NCBI GenBank assembly: GCA_009693345.1
Contig: SHXL01000019.1
Location: 1-20,823, forward strand
Source: Betaproteobacteria bacterium
Lineage (GTDB): Bacteria; Pseudomonadota; Gammaproteobacteria; Burkholderiales; SG8-39
DNA: 20,823 nucleotides
Reading direction: 5' to 3'
The translations under genes were made by a program, and so were the position numbers. Shown in pieces: positions 14,410 through 20,823 of the stretch. The notes beneath the pieces were generated by a model, which searched no databases, was not told the origin of the DNA, and was given only the letters and a program-made list of their open reading frames with translations. The first letter of the stretch is position 1, and each line of letters opens with the position of its first letter.

Positions 14410-15179
14410 CCGGCGAATCCGCCGCCGTCCGCCATCAAGGCGGTACCGGTGACGTAGCTCGCCTCTTCCGAGGCCAGCCAGAGAATCGGATAGGCGATCT
14501 CGCGCGGCGCCGCCCAGCGCTTGAGCACGCAACAGTTGACTGCAAGCGCCTCGATTTCCGCCTGCGTGCGCCCGTCGGCGGCGAACCGCTTCGCGTGAAA
14601 CGGCGTGAATGTGGCGCCGGGGCAGACGGCGTTGACGCGCACGCCATGACGCGCTTCCTCGAAGGCCAGCGTGCGGGTCATTGAAACGATTCCAGCCTTC
14701 GTTACGTCGTACTGCCCCATGCCGGCGCGTGGAATGAAGGCGTGCATGGAGGAAACATTGACGATGCTGCCATGGCCCGATGCGCGCAACGCCGGCAGCG
14801 CCTCGCGCGACAGATAGGCATAGCTGAGCAGATTGACCGCGAGAATCCGCTCCCAGGTTTCACGCTTGGCCTCGGCGAGCGGCTCGTAGGAGCGGATCCC
14901 CGCGTTGTTGACGAGCACATCGATGCGGCCAAAGGCGCGTTTCGCGTGCGCGACGATCTGCGCCGCGGAATCCTCGATCCCGACATCGACGATCAGGTCG
15001 CTGACCTGGGCGCCCGGCACCTGCTTGCGTATATCGGCGCAGGCCGCCGCCATGGCGCCGGAATCCAGGTCGACGAGCAGCACGCGCGCGCCTTCCTCGC
15101 AGAACAGGCGCCCGGCAGCCGCCCCGATGCCGCCCGCGCCGCCGGTGATGATTGCGACCCTTCCATCAAACCGTCCCAT
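14406..15179 (-). CDS. SDR-family oxidoreductase
   Basis: A 257-residue classical short-chain dehydrogenase. Cofactor loop TGGAGGIG (12-19), Asp37 suggesting NAD, NNAG (91-94), catalytic Ser144, Tyr157 and Lys161 (YDVTK), and the C-terminal DGGGFAG. Oxidation of a sugar (for example an aldose to its lactone, as L-fucose or L-arabinose dehydrogenase does) would supply the lactonases nearby, but the sequence does not fix the substrate. It runs convergent to the second lactonase gene, with a 4-base overlap of stop codons, and divergent from the SDR-TRAP operon. The start is ATG 15179, preceded by AAGAAGGAG (15183-15191 region), a good ribosome site. Confidence 0.92.
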   Translation of the reverse strand: MGRFDGRVAIITGGAGGIGAAAGRLFCEEGARVLLVDLDSGAMAAACADIRKQVPGAQVSDLIVDVGIEDSAAQIVAHAKRAFGRIDVLVNNAGIRSYEPLAEAKRETWERILAVNLLSYAYLSREALPALRASGHGSIVNVSSMHAFIPRAGMGQYDVTKAGIVSMTRTLAFEEARHGVRVNAVCPGATFTPFHAKRFAADGRTQAEIEALAVNCCVLKRWAAPREIAYPILWLASEEASYVTGTALMADGGGFAG

Positions 15180-15289
15180 GCGCGTCTCCTTCTTTCTGGC
15201 TGTTTCGCAATTTCGCTATGCGCAAGGCTATCATTCACACGCTCGCCGCTGCACCACATCGCTTATGATCGGGCCGGCAAAGGAGTGAC
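15180..15289. promoter_or_regulatory. Divergent promoter region of the SDR and SDR-TRAP operons
   Basis: The 110-base gap between two divergent SDR genes. It contains a direct repeat TTTCGC (15203-15208 and 15211-15216) and an imperfect palindrome TTTCGC-TAT-GCGCAA at 15211-15225, a possible operator. A -10-like TATGAT sits at 15264-15269 without a well-spaced -35. The plus-strand ribosome site AAAGGAG (15279-15285) precedes the ATG at 15290. Promoter calls here are tentative. Confidence 0.35.
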
Positions 15290-15991
15290 ATGAACCAACT
15301 GGATTTCAAGGGCCGCACGGCCGTCGTCACCGGCGGCATGCAGGGCATCGGCGCCGCCATCGTCAGGCGCCTGGAAGCGTCCGGGGCGAAGGTTGCGGTC
15401 TGGGATCTCGATCATCCGGACAAGACGGACGTTTCCAATCCGGAATCGGTAGACAAGGCCGTTGCAAGAACCTTGAAGCAGTTCGGCAAGATCGATGTCC
15501 TCGTAAACAACGCCGGCGTCGCGGGCATGAATGTTCCGACGGTCGACTATCCGATCGAGGAATGGGAGCGCGTGCTGCGCATCAACCTCACCAGCCAGTT
15601 CCTGTGCTGCCGCGCGGTGGCGCCGCACATGGTCAAGGCGAAGTACGGGCGGATTGTCAACATCGCCTCCGTGGCTGGCAAGGAAGGCAACCCGAACGCG
15701 GTCGCCTACTCGGCCTCCAAGGCGGGCGTGATTTCGCTGACCAAATCGCTCGGCAAGGAGCTGGCGCAGAGCGGCGTGCTGGTGAACTGCATCACGCCGG
15801 CGGCGGCGAAGACGGCGATCTTCGACCAGATGACCAAGGAGCACATCGCCTACATGCTGGCCAAGATTCCGATGAACCGGTTCGTGAACGTGGAAGAAAT
15901 CGCCGCGCTCGCGGGCTGGCTGGCATCCGAAGATTGCTCGTTCAGCACGGGCGCGGTATTCGACATTTCCGGTGGCAGGGCAACTTACTAA
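15290..15991 (+). CDS. SDR-family oxidoreductase (compact)
   Basis: A 233-residue classical SDR of the FabG-like group, shorter than most because the stretch after the second strand is trimmed (VWDLDHPDKTDVSNPESV, 38-54). TGGMQGIG (14-21), Asp39, NNAG (73-76), catalytic Ser127, Tyr140 and Lys144 (YSASK) are present. The C-terminus ends FDISGGRATY, the usual SGG turn. Start ATG 15290 has an AAAGGAG site. First gene of the TRAP operon, 13 bases before the binding-protein start. Expected role is NAD-dependent oxidation of an imported hydroxy acid or sugar, or of an intermediate after the IlvD dehydratase. Substrate unknown. Confidence 0.93.
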   Translation: MNQLDFKGRTAVVTGGMQGIGAAIVRRLEASGAKVAVWDLDHPDKTDVSNPESVDKAVARTLKQFGKIDVLVNNAGVAGMNVPTVDYPIEEWERVLRINLTSQFLCCRAVAPHMVKAKYGRIVNIASVAGKEGNPNAVAYSASKAGVISLTKSLGKELAQSGVLVNCITPAAAKTAIFDQMTKEHIAYMLAKIPMNRFVNVEEIAALAGWLASEDCSFSTGAVFDISGGRATY

Positions 15992-16004
15992 GGAGGAGTA
16001 AATC

Positions 16005-17000
16005 ATGAACGCACGAAAATTAGGCGTCGCATTGGCAGTCGCAATCGCGCTGGCCGGCCCCTCGGCAGCGCTGGCGCAACAGAAGCTCAAGTTCGCTCAC
16101 GTCTACGAGACCAGCGAGCCGTACCACACGGCGGCGGTCTGGGCCGCGGGCGAAGTCGCCAAGCGCACGGCCAACCGCTACACCATGGACGTGTTTCCGG
16201 CTTCGTCGCTGGGCAAAGAGACTGATATTGGGCAAGGCCTGTCGCTCGGCACAGTGGACATTATCTACACGGGGCAGTTGTTCGCGCAGCGAGCTTTCGG
16301 CCCGATTGCAATTGGCGGAGCACCGTTCGTATTCCGCGATTTCGACCACTGGAAGAAATACACCGGTTCGGCTTTGTTCCGCGAGCTGGCCGACGGCTAT
16401 CAGAAGGGCTCAGGCGGCAACAAGATCGTGGCCGTTACCTACTACGGCAATCGCCAGACCACCGCCAACAAGGCGCTCAACAAGCCCGAGGACATGAAGG
16501 GTCTCAAGATCCGCGTGCCCGATGCGCCCCTCTACACGCTGTTCCCGCGTGCGGTGGGTGCGAACCCGACGCCGATCGCGTTTGCCGAGGTCTACCTCGC
16601 GCTGCAGAACAAGACCGTGGATGCGCAGGAGAATCCGCTGCCGACCATCGACGCGAAGAAGTTCTACGAAGTGCAGTCGCACATCAACATTACCGCTCAC
16701 ATCACCGACGCGCTGCTCACCATTATCGGCGGGCCGCTCTGGTCGAAGCTTTCGGACGCCGACAAGAAGACCTTCGATGCGGTGTTTCAGGAAGCCGCTG
16801 CCAAGGCGACCGCCGAAATCATCGATATCGAGAAGAAGCTGATGACCGACTTCACAAAGCGCGGCAAGACTGTCGTGATGGTGGACCGCAAGCCCTTCAT
16901 GGCGGCGGTGCAGAAGTTCTACGCCGAGGGCAAGCAGCCGACGGGTGAAGCCCTGCCATGGCCGAAGGACGTCTTCGACCGGCTGCAGGCGATAAAGTAA
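16005..17000 (+). CDS. dctP: TRAP transporter substrate-binding protein (DctP family)
   Basis: Periplasmic binding component of a TRAP carboxylate importer, 331 residues. A Sec signal peptide (1-24, ending PSAALA) precedes QQKLKFAHVY. Family marks: the EPYHTAAVWAAGEVAKRT helix, FPASSLGKETD (64-74), Arg150 (YYGNRQ) and the carboxylate-binding Arg170 in GLKIRVPDAPLY, then NPTPIAFAEVYLALQ (187-201) and VDAQENPL. The conserved arginine predicts an organic or sugar-acid anion as ligand. Ribosome site AGGAGG (15991-15996) lies 8 bases upstream and overlaps the SDR stop. Its stop shares one base with the dehydratase start (TAATG). The membrane subunits follow after the dehydratase gene. Confidence 0.95.
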   Translation: MNARKLGVALAVAIALAGPSAALAQQKLKFAHVYETSEPYHTAAVWAAGEVAKRTANRYTMDVFPASSLGKETDIGQGLSLGTVDIIYTGQLFAQRAFGPIAIGGAPFVFRDFDHWKKYTGSALFRELADGYQKGSGGNKIVAVTYYGNRQTTANKALNKPEDMKGLKIRVPDAPLYTLFPRAVGANPTPIAFAEVYLALQNKTVDAQENPLPTIDAKKFYEVQSHINITAHITDALLTIIGGPLWSKLSDADKKTFDAVFQEAAAKATAEIIDIEKKLMTDFTKRGKTVVMVDRKPFMAAVQKFYAEGKQPTGEALPWPKDVFDRLQAIK

Positions 17001-18727
17001 TGAAGAAGAAGCCCGAGCTGCGCAGCGTCAAGTGGTTCGGGCGCGAGGACATCTACGGCTTCATCTACCGTAGCTGGACCAAGAACCGGGGCGTGCCGCA
17101 GGATCAGTTCGACGGCCGTCCGGTGATCGGCATCTGCAACACCTATTCCGAGCTGGTGCCATGCAACTCGCATTTCCGCACCCTCGCCGAGCATGTCAAG
17201 GCGGGGGTGCTGGAAGCGGGCGGATTTCCACAGGAGTTTCCGGTGATGTCGCTCGGCGAGACGCTGCTGCGGCCCACTGCGATGCTTTACCGCAACCTCG
17301 CTTCGATGGACGTCGAGGAATCGCTGCGCGCCAACCCGATCGACGGCACGGTGCTGCTGGTCGGCTGCGACAAGACCACGCCGGCGCTGCTGATGGGCGC
17401 CGCTTCGGTGGATCTGCCAACCATCGCAGTGTCGGGTGGGCCGATGCTCTCGGGCAAGTACCGCGGCACCGATATCGGCTCGGGAACCAATGTCTGGTCC
17501 ATGTCCGAGGACCTGCGCGCAGGCAAACTCACGTTAGAGGAATTTCACGAAGCCGAGTCCTGCATGCACCGTTCGCACGGGCATTGCATGACGATGGGCA
17601 CGGCCTCGACCATGGCCTCGATGGTGGAGGCGCTGGGCATCGGCATGCCCGGCAATGCGGCCTATCCGGCGGTCGATGCGCGCCGCAACGTGCTCGCGCG
17701 CATGGCGGGCAGGCGCATTGTCGAGATGGTGAAGCAGAAAATCACCATTTCGAAGATCCTGACCAGACAAGCGTTCGAGAACGCAATCCGCACCAATGCC
17801 GCCATCGGAGGATCCACCAACGCCGTGATTCACCTGATCGCGATCGCGCGACGCCTGGGCGTGGATCTGACGCTCGGGGACTGGGACCGGCTGGGGCGCG
17901 GCGTGCACACGCTCGTCAACCTGATGCCAAATGGCAAGTACCTGATGGAAGACTTCTGTTACGCGGGGGGTCTGCCAACCGTTCTGCGCGAACTTGGAGA
18001 AAATAAATTTCTGCACAAGGATGCCCTGACCGTCAACGGCAGGACGATCTGGGAAAACAACAAGGACGCACCCTGCCACAACCGCGACGTCATCTTCCCG
18101 TTCAAGAAACCCTTCAAGAAGAACACCGGCATCGCGGTGCTGCGCGGCAACCTGTGTCCGGGCGGCGCCATCATCAAGCCCTCGGCGGCGACGCCGAAAC
18201 TCATGAAGCATCGCGGCCGCGCGGTGGTATTCGAGAACATCGAGGACTTCCACAAGCGCATCGACGACCCGAAGCTCGACATCGACGAGAAGTGCGTCAT
18301 GGTGCTGAAGAACTGCGGCCCGAAGGGCTACCCCGGCATGGCCGAAGTCGGCAATATGCCGCTGCCGCCCAAGCTCCTGAAGAAAGGCATCACCGACATG
18401 GTGCGCATTTCGGATGCACGCATGAGCGGTACCGCCTACGGCACCGTAATCCTGCACATGGTTCCGGAGGCCGCCGCGGGCGGGCTGCTCGCGCTGGTGC
18501 ACAACGGCGACATGATCGAGCTGGACGTGGCGAAGCGGAAGCTGCAGCTGCTCGTTTCTCCCGGGGAAATCGCGAAAAGGAAAAAGGCCTGGCGAAAGCC
18601 GAAGCCGCCGCTGTCCCGCGGCTACTGGAAACTCTATTTCGACCACGTGCTGCAGGCAGACCAGGGCGCAGACCTCGATTTCCTCGCCGGAAAATCAGGT
18701 CCCTTCGTGCCGCGCGACAACCACTAG
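17000..18727 (+). CDS. IlvD/Edd-family sugar-acid dehydratase (L-arabinonate dehydratase-like)
   Basis: A 575-residue iron-sulfur dehydratase, closest in pattern to the pentonate dehydratases (L-arabinonate, D-xylonate) rather than to branched-chain IlvD. It would convert an aldonate to its 2-keto-3-deoxy acid. The [2Fe-2S] ligands are Cys55 (VPCNSH), Cys123 (GCDKT) and Cys196 (HGHCMTMG); the metal site includes Glu87, Asp124 and the probably carbamylated Lys125; the catalytic serine is Ser476 in ARMSGTAYG. These are all offset by four from the Rhizobium L-arabinonate dehydratase numbering I recall. ATG 17000 overlaps the DctP stop by one base; an earlier in-frame ATG at 16958 lies inside dctP. 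Unusually, it sits between the TRAP binding-protein and membrane genes. Substrate not fixed by sequence. Confidence 0.94.
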   Translation: MKKKPELRSVKWFGREDIYGFIYRSWTKNRGVPQDQFDGRPVIGICNTYSELVPCNSHFRTLAEHVKAGVLEAGGFPQEFPVMSLGETLLRPTAMLYRNLASMDVEESLRANPIDGTVLLVGCDKTTPALLMGAASVDLPTIAVSGGPMLSGKYRGTDIGSGTNVWSMSEDLRAGKLTLEEFHEAESCMHRSHGHCMTMGTASTMASMVEALGIGMPGNAAYPAVDARRNVLARMAGRRIVEMVKQKITISKILTRQAFENAIRTNAAIGGSTNAVIHLIAIARRLGVDLTLGDWDRLGRGVHTLVNLMPNGKYLMEDFCYAGGLPTVLRELGENKFLHKDALTVNGRTIWENNKDAPCHNRDVIFPFKKPFKKNTGIAVLRGNLCPGGAIIKPSAATPKLMKHRGRAVVFENIEDFHKRIDDPKLDIDEKCVMVLKNCGPKGYPGMAEVGNMPLPPKLLKKGITDMVRISDARMSGTAYGTVILHMVPEAAAGGLLALVHNGDMIELDVAKRKLQLLVSPGEIAKRKKAWRKPKPPLSRGYWKLYFDHVLQADQGADLDFLAGKSGPFVPRDNH

Positions 18728-18734
18728 CGCCCTC

Positions 18735-19295
18735 ATGAGCGAACAGCAAGAACACGTCCTCGGCGAGGATGGGCAGTTCCACGTCGAGGATGATGTCGTG
18801 GACCTGGCCGTCTACCGCTGGGAGGACTGGATCTCGCTTGCGCTGTTCGCGACGCTGGCCTTCATCGTCTTCTACCAGGTGTTCACGCGTTACGTGATGA
18901 ACGACCCGGCCGGCTGGACCGAGGAAATCGCGCGCTACTTCCTGGTCGCGGTGGTGTTCATCGGCGCGGCGATGTCGGTGCGCAAGAACAACCACATCCA
19001 GGTCGATTACCTCTACCGGCTGATCCCGGCCGCGGTTGGGCGCCCGTTGAGCATCGCTGTGGATCTGTTCCGCTGCGTGTTCCTCGGCTACGCAAGCTGG
19101 CTGTGCTGGCTGTTGATCCAGCGCATCGGCTCCAGCCGCATGGCGATCGTCGATTTGCCGATGGGTTGGGTGTTCGGCGCGATGCTGTTCGGATTCGCAC
19201 TGATGTTCTGGCGTTCCCTGCTGGTTGCGTGGCGCCACTGGCGGCAGGGCTACAGTGCGCTGGAGCGGCCCGAAGTCGAAGGAGAGGCGCGATGA
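18735..19295 (+). CDS. dctQ: TRAP transporter small membrane subunit (DctQ family)
   Basis: A 186-residue four-helix inner-membrane protein: segments at about 33-53, 67-83, 103-128 and 141-160. WTEEIARYF (61-69) and the NNHIQVDYLY stretch (85-94) are the usual DctQ landmarks. An acidic N-terminal tail of about 30 residues precedes the first helix, longer than in many relatives. It lies 7 bases after the dehydratase stop and overlaps the DctM gene by 4 bases (ATGA). It works with the large subunit and the DctP protein encoded upstream. Confidence 0.94.
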   Translation: MSEQQEHVLGEDGQFHVEDDVVDLAVYRWEDWISLALFATLAFIVFYQVFTRYVMNDPAGWTEEIARYFLVAVVFIGAAMSVRKNNHIQVDYLYRLIPAAVGRPLSIAVDLFRCVFLGYASWLCWLLIQRIGSSRMAIVDLPMGWVFGAMLFGFALMFWRSLLVAWRHWRQGYSALERPEVEGEAR

Positions 19296-20695
19296 CCGGC
19301 GGCGGCATGATGGCGACGTTCCTCGCCCTGATGGTAAGCGGCCTGCCCGTGGCGATGGCAATGGCGGGCGCCGCGCTGATCTACGTCATGCTCTCGGGCA
19401 CGCTTCCGGACTTCGTCATCATCCACCGCATGTACGGCGGCGTGGATTCCTTCCCGCTGCTCGCGGTACCGTTCTTCATCTGGGCTGGCAACCTGATGAA
19501 CTCGGCCGGCATCACCAACCGCATCTACAACTTCGCGCTGGCGCTGGTCGGTTGGATGAAAGGCGGCCTCGGGCATGTCAACGTGGTCGGCTCGATGATC
19601 TTCGCCGGCATGTCGGGAACGGCGATTGCCGACGCGGCGGGCCTCGGCACCATCGAGATCAAGGCGATGAAGGACCATGGCTACTCGACCGAGTTCGCGG
19701 TCGGGGTCACCGCGGCCTCAGCCACGGTCGGGCCGATCATTCCGCCGTCCCTGCCTTTCGTCATCTACGGCATGATGGCCGGCGTCTCCATCGGCCAGCT
19801 GTTCCTCGCTGGCGTGATCCCCGGAATCCTCATGGGGGCGACGATGATGCTCACCGTCGCCTACTTTGCGCACACGCGCAATTACGGCCGCGACGTGCCG
19901 TTCTCCGCGTCGAAACTGCTCAAGGCGGGGCTGGAGATCGTCATCGTGGCCGCCCTGCCTACCGCGATCTGGCTGCTCTGGAAGCTCGACGTGCCGGGCG
20001 GCTGGGCCACCATCATCGTCTTTGCGTTGCTGCTGGCGATGGACAAGGTCTTCAATTTCTCCGCGGTCATGGCGCTGCTGACCCCGGTGCTGCTGATCGG
20101 CGGCATGACCTTCGGCGTGTTCACGCCGACTGAAGGCGCGATCGCAGCCTCGATGTGGGCATTGTTCCTCGGATTGTTCTGGTACCGCACGCTCGACTGG
20201 CGGCGCCTGATCAAGATATCGATGGATACCATCGAGACTACCGCCACGGTGCTGTTCATCGTCGCGGCGGCTTCGATCTTCGGCTGGCTTCTCACCGTTA
20301 CGCGCGTCACCGACGCAGTGGCCGAAATGGTGCTCGCCTTCACGCATGACCCCTACATGTTCCTGTTGCTCGCCAACCTGCTGATGCTGTTCGTGGGCTG
20401 CTTCCTTGAGCCCACCGCCGCAATCACGCTGCTGGTGCCGATCCTCGCGCCGATCTGCGTCAAGCTCGGCATCGACCTGGTGCATTTCGGCCTGGTGATG
20501 GTGCTCAACCTGATGATCGGCCTGCTGCACCCACCCATGGGGACGGTCTTGTTCGTGCTATCGCGCGTCGCCAAGCTTTCCTTCGAGCGCACCACCATCG
20601 CGATCCTGCCCTGGCTGATACCGCTGCTGATCACGCTCGCCCTGTGCACCTATATCCCGTCCATCGTGCTCTGGCTGCCGCGGCAGTTCTTCTAG
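19292..20695 (+). CDS. dctM: TRAP transporter large membrane subunit (DctM family)
   Basis: Inner-membrane channel subunit of 467 residues that couples sodium flow to import. Landmarks: FPLLAVPFFIWAGNLM (54-69), GMSGTAIADAAGLGTI (106-121), GPIIPPS (147-153), GVFTPTEGAIAA (275-286) and FLEPTAAITLLVPILAPI near the end. It is about 40 residues longer than typical DctM proteins; the excess appears to lie at about 212-256, between the HTRNYGRDVPF loop and the FTPTEG region, where an additional hydrophobic pair is seen. The start ATG at 19292 overlaps the DctQ stop and has GGAGAG upstream. The PdxA-like gene starts 16 bases after its stop. Confidence 0.95.
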   Translation: MTGGGMMATFLALMVSGLPVAMAMAGAALIYVMLSGTLPDFVIIHRMYGGVDSFPLLAVPFFIWAGNLMNSAGITNRIYNFALALVGWMKGGLGHVNVVGSMIFAGMSGTAIADAAGLGTIEIKAMKDHGYSTEFAVGVTAASATVGPIIPPSLPFVIYGMMAGVSIGQLFLAGVIPGILMGATMMLTVAYFAHTRNYGRDVPFSASKLLKAGLEIVIVAALPTAIWLLWKLDVPGGWATIIVFALLLAMDKVFNFSAVMALLTPVLLIGGMTFGVFTPTEGAIAASMWALFLGLFWYRTLDWRRLIKISMDTIETTATVLFIVAAASIFGWLLTVTRVTDAVAEMVLAFTHDPYMFLLLANLLMLFVGCFLEPTAAITLLVPILAPICVKLGIDLVHFGLVMVLNLMIGLLHPPMGTVLFVLSRVAKLSFERTTIAILPWLIPLLITLALCTYIPSIVLWLPRQFF

Positions 20696-20711
20696 GCGCA
20701 AACTGCGGGAC

Positions 20712-20823
20712 GTGAGCAAGCTTCCGATCATCGGCATCACGATGGGCGACGCCGCCGGCGTCGGGCCCGAAGTCGTCATGAAGGCGCTGGCGCATGCCGA
20801 GGTCAACGCGCAATGCCGGCCGC
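20712..20823 (+). CDS. PdxA-family dehydrogenase, N-terminus only
   Basis: Only 37 codons are in the window. From GTG 20712 the protein begins with IIGITMGDAAGVGPEVV, the N-terminal signature of PdxA (4-hydroxythreonine-4-phosphate dehydrogenase) and its paralogues; PdxA usually has GDPAG where this has GDAAG. It follows dctM by 16 bases in the TRAP-dehydratase operon. That setting argues for a catabolic PdxA2-type enzyme, which in other bacteria oxidises and decarboxylates phosphorylated four-carbon acids alongside a DUF1537 kinase, rather than vitamin B6 synthesis. The family call rests on a short stretch. Confidence 0.75.
   Translation, partial: MSKLPIIGITMGDAAGVGPEVVMKALAHAEVNAQCRP

Noticed and set aside
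17534..18646. Minus-strand frame of 370 codons inside the dehydratase gene
   Set aside because: The dehydratase is intact with all iron-sulfur cysteines; the opposite frame is a His/Val/Arg-rich shadow.

Overview
The window is high-GC, densely coding DNA, almost entirely a catabolic island for sugar-derived or other hydroxylated carboxylic acids. The mix of families (COG3618 lactonase-type amidohydrolases, TRAP and UgpC/MalK-type ABC importers, IlvD/Edd pentonate dehydratase, PdxA-like dehydrogenase, FAH-family hydrolase), GC-rich codon use and strong AGGAGG-type ribosome sites fit a Betaproteobacterium such as a member of the Burkholderiales. That placement is inference; there is no rRNA or marker gene here. 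I see no tRNA, rRNA, CRISPR, transposase or phage gene.

Layout. (1) 1-7288, minus strand: one operon read right to left. It holds an ABC importer (Tat-exported binding protein, two permeases, ATPase), a 2-keto-3-deoxy-L-fuconate dehydrogenase-like SDR, a diketo-acid hydrolase of the FAH family, and a benzoylformate-decarboxylase-like ThDP enzyme cut by the left edge. (2) 7289-7442: divergent promoter region with a TTGAC/GTCAA palindrome. (3) 7443-9182, plus: a DapA-family dehydratase/aldolase and an internally duplicated membrane protein of unknown function. (4) 9154-10946, minus: HpaI-type aldolase and a D-2-hydroxyacid dehydrogenase, overlapping by one base. (5) 11010-12760, plus: COG3618 lactonase and a 3-hydroxyisobutyrate/tartronate-semialdehyde-type reductase, overlapping by 4 bases. 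(6) 12761-13500: a small DUF3592 membrane protein on the minus strand, bracketed by two copies of a 63-bp imperfect direct repeat. (7) 13501-14409, plus: a second COG3618 lactonase. (8) 14406-15179, minus: an SDR. (9) 15290-20823, plus: an operon of SDR, TRAP binding protein, IlvD/Edd dehydratase, TRAP small and large membrane subunits, and a PdxA-family gene cut by the right edge.

How it fits together (inference). Substrates enter by the ABC or TRAP system. SDRs would oxidise a sugar to a lactone, the COG3618 enzymes would open it, and the IlvD/Edd enzyme would dehydrate the acid to a 2-keto-3-deoxy acid. Three different downstream chemistries are then encoded: oxidation plus hydrolysis (SDR + FAH), dehydration or aldol cleavage (DapA family), and retro-aldol cleavage (HpaI) followed by reduction of the small aldehyde or keto acid. 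The set resembles the L-fucose/L-rhamnose/L-arabinose non-phosphorylated pathways, but the actual substrates cannot be read from sequence. No transcriptional regulator is encoded in the window. The least explained elements are the ThDP decarboxylase tied to the FAH hydrolase, the duplicated membrane protein, and the repeat-flanked DUF3592 gene.
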